This document shows positions 6,961 through 16,600 of a stretch of 27,080 bases of DNA, in pieces. The notes below the pieces were generated by a model. The model was given only the letters and a program-made list of their open reading frames with translations, did not search any database and was not told the origin of the DNA. The DNA is taken from positions 1-27,080 of the forward strand of contig CAKVBV010000032.1 of the NCBI GenBank assembly GCA_934725535.1. Reading direction: 5' to 3'. A program made the translations under genes and the position numbers. How positions within the stretch are numbered: the first letter of the stretch is position 1; each line of letters begins with the position of its first letter. This DNA is from an uncultured Bacteroidales bacterium (GTDB taxonomy: Bacteria > Bacteroidota > Bacteroidia > Bacteroidales > Paludibacteraceae).

Positions 6961-8250
6961 TTATGGTAGTATCGCAAGATGCGATTGCTCAAATACAAGG
7001 TGCCCGACTTCGCAGTGGATACAACGATGGTGCTGGCAGTAGTTCTGAAAGAGATGTATAAGTGCTTGTGTGTCAGCCGCGTTTGTGATGCGTTGTCCGA
7101 GCAGTTTCCATTGGCGAATGATGGTGTTGTCCTCGGGGGCGATGTGCTCTAATAGTGATAGGGCTTGTGCCGCACTATGCATGTCCTCGCGGGCAATGGC
7201 ATAAGCGTACTTGTAAGGGATTACTGTGTTAATCAGTAGTATATCAATGGATTTACTGCCTATCGGTGCAACAGGTGTGAGACGTGTTGTGGTCTCTGCG
7301 GGTGGTGTACGGAGTTCAAGTAAGGCGTGCAGGCGTGCGATGTCGGTTTCCTCCATGAGATTGGCGAAGAGAAATTCGGACTGGCACAGCAGTTGTGCGA
7401 ACTGGCGTATGCGCACCTCAGGAAAGTTCTGCGGACGCAGTCGGGCACGTTTCCAAAGGTGTGCGTCCATTGGGGTAAGGGAGAACTTCTTGCTAAGAAA
7501 CTGATATTCAGACAGCAATGCTTGTTTTTCCGCATCCGTAGCAGTGTCGGCGGTGAGCAGCCCCGATTGCCCAAGCAGAATGGCTGTGATTTGGAACAAG
7601 TTGTTTCGGTGCTTTTGCAGGCATGAGAGCGGCGTTTGCAGGGCGAGGGTCTCGAAGGGTATGCCGTTGGTATGGAAGCCGAAGTTGTGCGCCAAGGTGA
7701 TATAGAAAGCGTGTGTCCAACTCTGCTGCGTGATGGTCAGCAATTGGTTGACAGACTGCCGTTTACATTCCAGACGTTTGATGAGCAATGCCTTGCGCCA
7801 CCCCTCGGAGATGAGTGTGGGGTCACTGAGCAGTTGCCGGCTACACTCGATATTGCCAAAGGCGGAATCCATCTGCGTGGCTGGCTGCAATATCTGCGAA
7901 AGATAGTCGATATTCTGTGGGTAGTGCAGTTCGCATTGCACAATAGCATCACCATGACTGTTATATACTTTCTTGTCCGCCTCGCAGACCACATGAAGAA
8001 TGATGTTGTCGTAGGTTTTGTCCGTTTGGTGGCGGTGCTTGTACCAATCGGAGGAATGTACATGCAGTTCGATATTGCCGAACCAATCCTGCCCGCCAAT
8101 ACGCAGGTGCACATTGGTGAAGTCGGGTCCCGCATCGCGGTTGTGCTGCCCCACGGACAGGATTTCCACCTCACGCCCGTCGGTGGTGTACTGGACAAAG
8201 CCCGCCCACAGACGGTGTTGCCAGATGTAGTGGAGCAGAATCTCGGGCAT
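6961..8250 (-). CDS. DUF2851 family protein
   Basis: 429 residues, cytosolic, no signal peptide. The N-terminal half carries the conserved DUF2851 (PF11013) pattern: HYIWQHRLW, VGQHNRDAGPDFTNVHLRIGGQDWFGNIELHVHSSDWYKHRHQTD, then YDNIILHVVCEAD. The C-terminus has a CxxC pair (QNYCQHHRCIHCEVG) that may bind metal. The acidic and histidine-rich N-terminal motif looks like a nuclease-type or metal-dependent centre, but the family has no proven function. Last gene of the operon, 4 bp after the DUF389 gene. Confidence 0.85.
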   Translation of the reverse strand: MPEILLHYIWQHRLWAGFVQYTTDGREVEILSVGQHNRDAGPDFTNVHLRIGGQDWFGNIELHVHSSDWYKHRHQTDKTYDNIILHVVCEADKKVYNSHGDAIVQCELHYPQNIDYLSQILQPATQMDSAFGNIECSRQLLSDPTLISEGWRKALLIKRLECKRQSVNQLLTITQQSWTHAFYITLAHNFGFHTNGIPFETLALQTPLSCLQKHRNNLFQITAILLGQSGLLTADTATDAEKQALLSEYQFLSKKFSLTPMDAHLWKRARLRPQNFPEVRIRQFAQLLCQSEFLFANLMEETDIARLHALLELRTPPAETTTRLTPVAPIGSKSIDILLINTVIPYKYAYAIAREDMHSAAQALSLLEHIAPEDNTIIRQWKLLGQRITNAADTQALIHLFQNYCQHHRCIHCEVGHLVFEQSHLAILP

Positions 8251-8254
8251 AATG

Positions 8255-9580
8255 TTATTGGTTGACGAGAACGATATTCTCCGTATTGAGCCGCACTTGC
8301 AGCCAGCGGGTGAGACGAGTGGTCTCTTCCTTGGCTAGTGGCTTCTTGGTCGTGAGCAGCACCACCACCTCTTCCTGTTCCGTTGTATTGTCAGTAATAC
8401 GTGCGCCTTTGGCAATGGTTACAGACTGAACATCAGGAAGTTGCGAGCGTATCTCGGCAGAGAGTTGCTGTGTGGGCAGTTGCTGCTGTTCGTAGATTGT
8501 GAGGCGTTGTGAGAGTGTGCGAATGGAGTCGTCGCGTTGTTTAATATTCTGTTCGTTGGTAGCGATAAGGTTCTTGACTATCTCCGTCTCGTTGAGGTCG
8601 TTGAAGCGTATGGTGGCATCCTCGTGAAAGATGATTTGTGAGCGTAGCAGACCGACACTTTCTGCCTCGCGGTACATCATCTCGCGCGTCTCGTCGGTAA
8701 GGCTCTCGCCTGCCAACCGGAGATCGACAGTGTAAGGAGCCTTGTTTGTATTTACTTGATAGTCATAGATATAAGTCTTTCCAATGGATTGGTTTTTCTT
8801 GACAAAGCGTGTGGCGTTCTTACTGAAGTTGTTCTCACGTATCACATTGTAGGCGGTGAAGACGCTCGGCACAATCAGTATCAGCACCAATATGCCGGTC
8901 ATAATGACGCGCTGCCCATGCTTTCCGTTGGTATCCTGCACTTTCGGATAGTGGAGGTATTGGGCGGTGATGTAGGCTGCCAGCGCGATGAAGACGCTGT
9001 TGATGAAGAATAGGTAGAGGGCACCTATGGCGTTCTGCCAATTAAGGTTGGCAAGTCCGTATCCCACCGTACAGAGCGGAGGCATGAGGGCTGTGGCAAT
9101 GGCTACGCCCGACAGCACGGTGCCTTTCTCCTTGCGCGAAATCTCCAGCACGCCTGCCAAACCGCCAAACAGGGCAATCATCACATCATAGATAGTGGGC
9201 TTGGTGCGTGCCAGCAGTTCGGTGGGGTTGTCTATCTCCAATGGGGTGAGCAGGAAATAGAGTGTGGAGGCTAACAGACTGATACCTACCATAATGCCTA
9301 AGTTCTTGAGTGAGGATAACACCAACTGACGGTCGTTGGTTCCCAAACCGAGCCCAAAGCCGATAATCGGGCTCATGAGCGGAGAGATAAGCATCGCGCC
9401 AATGATAACCGGTATGGAGTTCACGTTGAGTCCGATACTGGCAATGATGATGGCAATAAATAGGATGTACACCGTCGGTCCGCGGAACGGCACGTTGCTG
9501 CGCACGTTCTGATAGGCGGCATTGACATCGATGTAGTCGGTCATGCTCAGGATAGAGCGGAGAAAACTCTTTATGTTCAT
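8255..9580 (-). CDS. DUF389 domain membrane protein
   Basis: 441 residues. Residues about 30-240 are strongly hydrophobic with roughly six membrane segments and match DUF389 (PF04087): GPTVYILFIAIIIASIGLNVNSIPVIIGAMLISPLMSPIIGFGLG, then GVLEISRKEKGTVLSGVAIATALMPPLCTVGYGLA. The remaining 200 residues are soluble, with a predicted alpha/beta part and a short coiled stretch (NEQNIKQRDDSIRTLSQRLTIYEQQ). The role of DUF389 proteins is unknown; an inner-membrane transport or sensing function is often supposed. It starts 25 bp after dapL and is followed after 4 bp by the DUF2851 gene, so it is co-transcribed with the diaminopimelate genes without an obvious functional link. Confidence 0.85.
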   Translation of the reverse strand: MNIKSFLRSILSMTDYIDVNAAYQNVRSNVPFRGPTVYILFIAIIIASIGLNVNSIPVIIGAMLISPLMSPIIGFGLGLGTNDRQLVLSSLKNLGIMVGISLLASTLYFLLTPLEIDNPTELLARTKPTIYDVMIALFGGLAGVLEISRKEKGTVLSGVAIATALMPPLCTVGYGLANLNWQNAIGALYLFFINSVFIALAAYITAQYLHYPKVQDTNGKHGQRVIMTGILVLILIVPSVFTAYNVIRENNFSKNATRFVKKNQSIGKTYIYDYQVNTNKAPYTVDLRLAGESLTDETREMMYREAESVGLLRSQIIFHEDATIRFNDLNETEIVKNLIATNEQNIKQRDDSIRTLSQRLTIYEQQQLPTQQLSAEIRSQLPDVQSVTIAKGARITDNTTEQEEVVVLLTTKKPLAKEETTRLTRWLQVRLNTENIVLVNQ

Positions 9581-9605
9581 AGCAGTGGTTTAATGTGTTG
9601 ATATT

Positions 9606-10832
9606 CTATAATTTCAGTGTGCTGATACGTTGCATCGCCTCAGCGATATTGTCGGGGTTGCCGAAGCCCGAGAAACGGATAAATCCTTTACCGAAATGCC
9701 CGAAACCTTCGCCAGGAGTGCATACCACCTGGCAGCGGTCAAGGAGCATATCGAAGAACTCCCACGAACCCATTCCGTGCGGGGCACGCACCCATACATA
9801 AGGGCTGTCCTGTCCGCCATACGCCTCCATGCCGATGGCTTGCAGACCACTCTTAATCGCTTGTGCATTAGCACGATACACGTCTATCTGCGCCCGTGTC
9901 TGACGGTAGCCCTCATCGGTGAGTACTGCCTCGGCGGCACGCTCGGAGATATAACTGGTGCCATTGTATTTGGTGCATACGCGGCGATACCACAAGGCGT
10001 TCAGACTGACAGGTTCGCCCTGTTCGTTGGTACTCATAAGTGTCTTTGGCACAATGGTATAGCCGCATCTCACGCCTGTGAAGCCTGCCGTTTTGCTGAA
10101 ACTGCGAATCTCTATCGCCACTTCCCGCGCACCCGCAATCTCATAGATAGAGTGTGGCACATCGGGCGTCCGGATAAATGCCTCGTAAGCCCCGTCGAAG
10201 ATAATCAGACTGTGGTGCTCCCGCGCATAGTTCACCCAACGCGTCAGTTGCTCTCGGTTGAGGGCGGTACCCGTGGGGTTGTTGGGTGAACAGAGATAGA
10301 TTATATCTGCTTGTTGCTCAGGCAGTGCGGGGCAAAAGTCATTGTCGGGCGTACAGGGCAGCATAATAAGGTCGCTCCAGCGGTCGCCCAGCCAATCGCC
10401 CGCGCGTCCGTCCATCACATTCGTATCCACGTACGCGGGATAGACGGGGTCGGGTATCGCCACGCGGTTGTGCTGCGAGAGGATGTCGCCGATATTGCCA
10501 AGGTCACTGCCCGCACCGTCCGAGATGAAGACTTCGTCTGCCTCCATAGGTATTCCGTGCCGCTTGTAGTCGAAGTCGGCAATCCGTTGGCGCAGCCACT
10601 CGGGACCCTCCTCCAGTCCATAGCCGTGGAATGTGCGGGTGTCCGTCTGATCGTTCACCGCCTTGTGGAGAGCGTCAATCACAACGGGCGCGAGCGGCCC
10701 CTGCACATCGCCGATTCCGAGACGGAGAACATGCTTGTCGGGGTGCTTTTGCTCATAAGCGCGTGTGCGGTTTACCACTTCCGTGAAGAGATAGGTGGCA
10801 CGCAGTTTGCAGAAATTTGTATTGATATTCAT
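9606..10832 (-). CDS. dapL: LL-diaminopimelate aminotransferase
   Basis: 408 residues, the normal length for DapL, a PLP enzyme that turns tetrahydrodipicolinate into LL-2,6-diaminopimelate in one step with glutamate as amino donor, bypassing DapD, DapC and DapE. Visible landmarks: RLGIGDVQGPLAPVVIDALHKAV near residue 37, FISDGAGSDLGNIGDI near 105, YLCSPNNPTGTALN near 185, DGAYEAFI near 215, and the PLP lysine in SFSKTAGFTGVRCGYT near 250. DapL occurs in Bacteroidota, chlamydiae, plants and some archaea. It directly follows dapF (17 bp), placing the two final steps to meso-diaminopimelate, the cell-wall and lysine precursor, in one transcript. Confidence 0.95.
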   Translation of the reverse strand: MNINTNFCKLRATYLFTEVVNRTRAYEQKHPDKHVLRLGIGDVQGPLAPVVIDALHKAVNDQTDTRTFHGYGLEEGPEWLRQRIADFDYKRHGIPMEADEVFISDGAGSDLGNIGDILSQHNRVAIPDPVYPAYVDTNVMDGRAGDWLGDRWSDLIMLPCTPDNDFCPALPEQQADIIYLCSPNNPTGTALNREQLTRWVNYAREHHSLIIFDGAYEAFIRTPDVPHSIYEIAGAREVAIEIRSFSKTAGFTGVRCGYTIVPKTLMSTNEQGEPVSLNALWYRRVCTKYNGTSYISERAAEAVLTDEGYRQTRAQIDVYRANAQAIKSGLQAIGMEAYGGQDSPYVWVRAPHGMGSWEFFDMLLDRCQVVCTPGEGFGHFGKGFIRFSGFGNPDNIAEAMQRISTLKL

Positions 10833-10849
10833 TGCGTTACATAATTACA

Positions 10850-11659
10850 TTATAGTTCTATCTCACCGTCGAACACGAAATCGGCGGTGCCGGTCATCAG
10901 CACGTGTCCGTTGTCGTTGAGGGCTATTTGCAGGTCGCCACCGCGCAGATGTACAGTCACTTCACTGTCTGTCAGGTGGCGGTGTATGGCAGCCACAGCC
11001 GTGGCACAAGCCCCCGTACCGCAAGCCATGGTCTCACCGCTGCCACGCTCCCACACCCGCATACTTATCTCGCTTGGGTTGGCAACGGCAGCGAACTCCA
11101 CATTCGTGCGCTCGGGAAAGGGAGGTGCACATTCAATCATCGGACCCAACTGCTCCACAGGCACACCGTCCAAGGTCTCGTAGAAGAGTACCGCATGCGG
11201 GTTACCCATATCCACAGCGGTTAGGTCAATATCCAGCCCGTGAATGGACTGATGTAGGTCTTTTATACTCAGCGGTTTGCCCATATCCACCTGCACGCTC
11301 TGCACTTTGCCGCCCGCCAACGTGAGGTGCAATGTCTTCACTCCCGACAGCGTTTCGAGGGTGATGTCTGTCTTGTGCGTCAGTCCTCGTTCATACACAT
11401 AGCGGGCTATGCAGCGCGAGGCATTGCCGCACATCTGCGCTTCCGAACCGTCGGCATTGAAGATTCGCATACGGAAATCGCACGTCTCACTCGGCAGGAT
11501 AAGCACAATGCCGTCACTCCCGATGCCCGTATGGCGGTCACTCCAGCGGCGTGCCAACGCACTCCAATCCATGCCATCGGGCAGGTGTTGCGTGACCATA
11601 TTTATATAGATATAGTCATTCCCCAACCCGTGCATTTTTGTGAAAGGTATTTTTGCCAT
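10850..11659 (-). CDS. dapF: Diaminopimelate epimerase
   Basis: 269 residues from the ATG at 11659 (MAKIPFTKMHGLGNDY), which fits the usual DapF start and leaves 4 bp after the trmN6-like gene. A start five codons further up (11674) is open but would overlap that gene. DapF interconverts LL- and meso-diaminopimelate using two cysteines acting as acid and base. Both are present: ADGSEAQMCGNASRC near residue 75 and MACGTGACAT near 210. The first motif reads CGNA where many homologues have CGNG. With dapL next door the pair completes meso-DAP formation for peptidoglycan and lysine. Confidence 0.93.
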   Translation of the reverse strand: MAKIPFTKMHGLGNDYIYINMVTQHLPDGMDWSALARRWSDRHTGIGSDGIVLILPSETCDFRMRIFNADGSEAQMCGNASRCIARYVYERGLTHKTDITLETLSGVKTLHLTLAGGKVQSVQVDMGKPLSIKDLHQSIHGLDIDLTAVDMGNPHAVLFYETLDGVPVEQLGPMIECAPPFPERTNVEFAAVANPSEISMRVWERGSGETMACGTGACATAVAAIHRHLTDSEVTVHLRGGDLQIALNDNGHVLMTGTADFVFDGEIEL

Positions 11660-11663
11660 ACGC

Positions 11664-12449
11664 CTACATATCAAATGGTTCTTCCTGTTTGGGTGTGGCG
11701 TAATTCATCTGTTGCAGATAGAAGTCTTTCGTGAGCCGTGCATACTCTTCACTGCGCGGTGCTGTGGCAGACTCGATGTGCAATACCGATATTTTCGGTC
11801 GTACGGGACCTACCATAGCCACTTTTTGTAGGGCAATCATCACACGTTTGACAGGTTTCTTGGGCTTCGGATGCACACGTGTGATACGCACGGGCAACAG
11901 CCCTTCCCACGCTGCCAAGGTGAGGAAATCGGATTCTACGGTAGCGGGCAGTATCACGGCAAACGTACCGTCGTCTGATAGCAGCGATGCCGCCCCATGC
12001 AGCAACTGGCTGTATGTCAGTTTGTCGGTGTGGCGTGCATCGGCTTTCGCGGGGTCGGGGTTCTTCAGGCTGTCTTGGAAATACGGAGGATTGCTGACTA
12101 TCAGTTGGAACGGCATAGTGGATTGGAACTCCTGCAAAGCGCAAGGCACGCACGTCAGCCTGTCCGTCCAAGGCGAAATTTTGAAGTTCTGCACCGCCTG
12201 AGTGACTGCGGCGTGGTTGATGTCAATGCCTTGTACGTGAAAGTCTTTGCCCGCATCGTCCAAACGTTGCGCCAGCATCAACGCAATCAGTCCGCTACCC
12301 GTGCCTATATCCAAGGCGCGAACTCGGTTCATTGTAGGCAACGGGCACCACGCGCCAATGAGGACACCGTCGGTGCCGACCTTCATGGCGCACTTGTCAT
12401 GCCATACGGTAAAGCGTTGAAATCGGAAATTGGGAATGGCTGTGCTCAT
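11664..12449 (-). CDS. trmN6: tRNA1(Val) (adenine37-N6)-methyltransferase-like protein
   Basis: 261 residues. It has the TrmN6/YfiC opening FRFQRFTVWHDKCAMKVGTDGVLIGAW, the SAM-binding motif ALDIGTGSGLIALML near residue 45, an acidic GIDINHAAV, and the adenine-N6 methyltransferase motif IVSNPPYF near 110. The E. coli enzyme methylates A37 of tRNA-Val; the same substrate is likely here but not proven. The start overlaps the previous gene by 53 nt; moving to an internal Met would remove the conserved N-terminus, so the overlap looks real and suggests translational coupling. It sits 4 bp ahead of dapF. Confidence 0.85.
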   Translation of the reverse strand: MSTAIPNFRFQRFTVWHDKCAMKVGTDGVLIGAWCPLPTMNRVRALDIGTGSGLIALMLAQRLDDAGKDFHVQGIDINHAAVTQAVQNFKISPWTDRLTCVPCALQEFQSTMPFQLIVSNPPYFQDSLKNPDPAKADARHTDKLTYSQLLHGAASLLSDDGTFAVILPATVESDFLTLAAWEGLLPVRITRVHPKPKKPVKRVMIALQKVAMVGPVRPKISVLHIESATAPRSEEYARLTKDFYLQQMNYATPKQEEPFDM

Positions 12450-13137
12450 GATGATGACAATTATCTTCTGTTAGAATATGTACGGTCAAATAGATACCAA
12501 AGCCGATAAACAGCACGGCGGACACATAGCGCACCCATTTCTCGATGCCGTGCAAGCGTGATTGCAACACGTCCGTCGAGATGGCACTATACGACACCAG
12601 CCACGCGATAATCATTATCGGAAGTCCTGTGCCCAAACCAAAGACCACAGGCAATATCCAGTTCCATGCCGCGGGAAGCGTGATGGCGATGTCAATCATC
12701 GTGAAGAAGTACACTAATCTGTGCGGACAAAAGGCGATGGCAAAGAATATACCCAGCATAAACGACCACAGCCAACTGCTGCGCGAGTCTACATTCTTCA
12801 GCCACTTCGACAGTCCGTGGTCGTGCTCGTGGTGGTGATGTCCCGAGAACAACAGCAGCACGCCGCACACCAACATGAATGCTGCCAACAGCGGCTCGCC
12901 CCAATGCTCCAACAGGTGTTGCACGCCGTCCGTACGCGCGCCCATCAGAAAAGGTACGGCAACCAATACATACGTCACCAATTTGCCCAATACGAACATC
13001 AATCCGTTGATAATCACCTTGCGGCGGTTGCCTATCTCCTTGTCGATATATCCGATGGCGGCAATACTCGTGAACAGAGTACACGGGTCCAATATCATCA
13101 GAAAACCTAATAATAATGCTGTTAAAACTTGCGCCAT
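12397..13137 (-). CDS. His-rich TauE/DsbD-like membrane permease (possible ArsG-type exporter)
   Basis: 246 residues with about six membrane segments. It shows the LILDPC motif near residue 17 and a second Cys-Pro motif, AFCPHRLVYFF near 137, an arrangement shared by DsbD-like transmembrane domains, UreH/TauE-type permeases and the ArsG efflux family. A cytosolic or periplasmic loop near residue 100 reads SGHHHHEHDHG, and the C-terminal tail contains CHHHEHSHS, so metal binding is plausible. No arsenic or copper resistance genes are nearby. First gene of the six-gene operon, 29 bp after a clear promoter. The substrate could be a metal ion, sulfite or reducing equivalents; I cannot choose. Its last 53 nt overlap the next gene. 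Confidence 0.7.
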   Translation of the reverse strand: MAQVLTALLLGFLMILDPCTLFTSIAAIGYIDKEIGNRRKVIINGLMFVLGKLVTYVLVAVPFLMGARTDGVQHLLEHWGEPLLAAFMLVCGVLLLFSGHHHHEHDHGLSKWLKNVDSRSSWLWSFMLGIFFAIAFCPHRLVYFFTMIDIAITLPAAWNWILPVVFGLGTGLPIMIIAWLVSYSAISTDVLQSRLHGIEKWVRYVSAVLFIGFGIYLTVHILTEDNCHHHEHSHSQFPISTLYRMA

Positions 13138-13165
13138 ACGTTGCAGTAGGTTATCTAAAACGCTA

Positions 13166-13196
13166 CAAAGTTACAGTTTTTCTTTTAATTACACAA
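13166..13196 (-). promoter_or_regulatory. Promoter of the permease-trmN6-dapF-dapL-DUF389-DUF2851 operon
   Basis: Minus strand: TTG (13194-13196), 20 bp, TAACTTTG (13166-13173), predicted start near 13159. No second promoter is seen in the 6.2 kb of tightly spaced genes that follow (gaps 4 to 25 bp, or overlaps). Confidence 0.8.
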
Positions 13197-13298
13197 ACAC
13201 AACATAGAGAGACCATGTAAAGAACAATTATGGTCTTACAGATGTCTCGTTGAGAATAGGGAGGACAAGTGCAATCTTAAAATTTGACACTTTTTTGC

Positions 13299-13353
13299 GG
13301 TAGCGAGGTGGTAACGAGTTGGTAACGCTTTCCTAACGAGTTGGTAACGAATT
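13299..13353. repeat. 11-bp-period tandem array B (5 units)
   Basis: Five exact 11-bp steps on the plus strand, among them GGTAGCGAGGT, GGTAACGAGTT and GGTAACGAATT; the fourth begins CC instead of GG. In this orientation it is the reverse complement of the CNCYCGYTATC-type units of the other arrays. It starts about 100 bp upstream of the operon promoter. Confidence 0.75.
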
Positions 13354-13600
13354 TTATTTTACAGATATGATACAGTCTATATGACTTCAATCTTAACAAT
13401 CGTACATTTTTTGCTATTGCGGAGTGCTTACGTTTGTCGGTTGGAGTGGAGGTCTCCCGTTTTTCGATGTGTTTTCTTCGGAGGTGATTCGAAGGTGGTT
13501 CGAAAAATGTTCGGTTTTGTATGTCACTGATATGCATCCGACAGGCTACAGATAGTGTACAAACCGCTTTTGTTGATGCACTATTTTGGTGCAGTAACCA

Positions 13601-13636
13601 TGAGACTGTCTGACAACAATGTGTTGCAGACAGTCT
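13601..13636 (-). terminator. Terminator-like hairpin after the T9SS propeller gene
   Basis: GAGACTGTCTG (13601-13611) pairs perfectly with CAGACAGTCTC (13626-13636), and the stem continues inward with CAAC/GTTG past a bulge. It lies 34 bp beyond the stop of the 1241-residue gene. No U-tract follows on the minus strand. Confidence 0.55.
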
Positions 13637-13669
13637 CAGTGGTGTATGAAATAAATGTCAGAAGGCTAT

Positions 13670-16600
13670 TTACTTCACTACTTTGGCGGAGAGGTTGGCG
13701 AACTTGATGATGTAGATGCCGTCAGCCCATGCGGAAGTGCGGATGGTGTTGGTGCCTTCGTGCCCTACCACTTGTGCTACGCATTTGCCGGAGAGATCGT
13801 AGATACGGATAGTACCTGCATAGGGAAGGCTTATATTCAGGTGGTCCGTAAACGGATTGGGGTATGCCACAAGCCCGTCGCAGTTGCCGGCATCTACGTC
13901 GTCCACGTCACTCGGCGTGCTCTGTATCGTAACACGGAAGGTGTTGGTAGCCGACCGAGTATAGACAGGAGACCAAGAGTTGTCCTGACGGGTGGCAGTC
14001 TGCTCGATAGTGATGTCGGCAACACCCGTCTTGTCCTTGGCAAAGTAGAGCATAAGGAGGTCGTTGTTGTTCGCATCCAATGTGGCAGTAACCAGTTCCG
14101 TGTTGGTATTCTCTTTGACGCTCTTCGTAAATACGGTCGTTTTTGCATTGAGCGGTGTCTTCCACGTGAAGGCATCCTCCAACGAAAGGAACATACCATA
14201 CATACTACTGTTGGGTGTCAGTGTGATGTCGGCTATCTCATGAGGATAGATAGCGTATATAGCAGGACGCATGGTGACGGTGTATGCCTCGAACTCGTAG
14301 TTCGCACCCTGTTTGTCAATCACCTCCGCATAGATGTGAACGATAGAGTCATCAGCGAGTATTCCTTTCTGCGACTCGGGGAAGCGGAAGGTTACCGATG
14401 CGCTGTTGGTGGTCTTGGTGTTGTAGGTCATCATATCGGCATAAGGTGCCCAGTTCTTGATATACACGTTGTCGATATTGCCTTCCGTGTCGGTGAAGTC
14501 GCTCGGCCATACTTGTTTGGTCTGCAAATACGTGGTCGTCTCGTCCAAGTTGAACTTGTTGGCTACGCCCTTGCCTGCTTTGGGTTTCGGTGCATCATTG
14601 CGTTCAATAGCGGCACTCATCGCCATGGCTTCGGGACTGGCTGCCACGCCTGTGAAGGTGCCTGCCTTGGTGAAGTCCGCATTGTAAATCACGCCATCAC
14701 CTACTCCACCCCAAGAACCGTACGCTACATAGTAGTCGCCGGTCTCGGCATCGCGGGTGCTTGCCATAGGCGTGAAGCCTTCGGTAGGCGTGGTCATCAC
14801 TTCGGCAGTGGATGTGATGCCTGTCCGCGTGTTGTGTGCCACGAAACCTGTCTCGGTAGCCAGCATAATGCTGTCGCCTGTCATCGGGTCAACAGCGGCA
14901 GGAGCCGATGAGAATGACGACGGCGTATTGGTAGCCTTCTCCGTAAAGGTGAGTGTGCGTGTGTCGAAGGTCAATACCGCCGATGTTACGGTGTAGTTGT
15001 CGCGACGGATACAGTAGATGACAGAGTCCTGCGGAATCAGCATACTGACGTTGAGTCCCGCTTCACCCATAGGCACTTCCTTCTCCATACTGCTTGTGGT
15101 ACCTGCCCAGCCACCGTTAATCATGACATACGCCATCGTGTCGAGCACGGCTATGTCGGTAGCCTGGTCGGACACAGGTATCTTGGTTACGAGCGATAGG
15201 TCGGTCTTGTTGTACACGCGCACGTTGTAGCCGTCCTCGGGTGCATTGCCGCTGTTCTGACGGGTAACGAGCAGCCAGTTCTTGTAGATAGCCATCTTGT
15301 TGTTGAGACCATAGCCCGATTGCCCTTTGCCGTCGTCCCAACGTGTGGTGTCCTGGCAGTACTTGGTAGCCACCACTTCATTGTTCGTGAGGTTGAAACG
15401 GGTGATATAGTTGTCCGCAGCCACATAGGCAAACGCGCCGTCCACAATCATGTCTTGTACGGAATGAGCGTCCACTGCGCCTACAGTCGCTGTCTTCTTG
15501 GTCTGTGTGTCATAGGCAAGAAGTTCGGTGCCTTGGGTGCCGCCATATACTCCGCCATTGACAAAGAGCATCTTCTTGTTCGCGGGTTGCATATCGCCCT
15601 CGTGGTAGCGGAAAGGTACGGTGAGGTTGAAGTCTTGGTTGAAGGCACGGACCACAAAGGCAACGGTATCATAACCGAAGTCGTCCTTGGCGAACTTGAC
15701 GTTCAATTTCTGGTCGGCAGTGTTCCATTCGATGTCCGCTTTCTTGGTATATGGTGTTGCAGACTTCACAGAAATAACCGCCCCTTCTGCATCAAACATA
15801 TCGTAGGTGCCGTACTTGGTCTCGGGTGTCTTGTAGTTCTGCACAAACGGATTCGCCTTGACGTAGATATACGGCTCCTTGACTATCACGAGAATCGAGT
15901 CGTAGAGTGCAGGATTGCTGTTGGAATGTGCATAGAGCATCGTGCGTCCGGGTTGCTGAGCATGGAAGAGACCGTTCTCAATGGTACCCACAGCGGGGTT
16001 GGAGGTTGTCCATGTGTAGGTGTCGTAGGTATAGCGGTTACTGCGTAGTCCGTTGAGGAAGTCGCCGATGTTGTCCACACTCTGCGCGGTGATATAGGTG
16101 TACTCATTGACAAAGAGCGAGGTGCTGTCGTTGGATGCTGCCGAAGCGTTGCCTTCCATCTCAAGTACCACATCGGTAAGTTCTACCACGCGGAGACGTA
16201 CGGAGTCGATAGGCACAACGATGGTGTCTTTGTCATCACACTTAGCCAGTTGGGTGAAGCGCACGAAGACCTCGCCACCGTGCGTGGGAGTGAACTTACC
16301 CGTTTGGTCGATGGTGCCGCAACTATCGTTGGAGAGACTCCATTGGGGTGTGCCTTCATGGCATGGGCGTCCGTTTTTGAACAGCAGTCCCTCGTACTGA
16401 ATAGGCTGACCCACAAGGGCTTTCAGTTGCGGGATTCCGATGTAGTGTGCATAGTAGTTGCGATGCACATAGTTCGGGTCGGGCGTAACACGCTGTGCCC
16501 AAGCCACTTCGGTGGACAGTTCTCCGAGCCAGCCTCCGTCTTGGTTGAGCGAGGTATAGACCTTTATCCATTGTACGGTGTCGAGCGGTACGTAGTTGCC

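Larger units (their letters stand above)
13138..13669. other. Intergenic region of 532 bp
   Basis: It holds the operon promoter, the 11-bp array at 13299-13353 and the hairpin at 13601-13636. An 86-codon minus-strand frame across 13277-13537 has no recognisable features and is basic and low-complexity, so I do not call it. Nothing else is seen. Confidence 0.6.

Noticed and set aside
13277..13537. 86-codon minus-strand frame
   Set aside because: It reads through the 11-bp array and has no recognisable domain or promoter.
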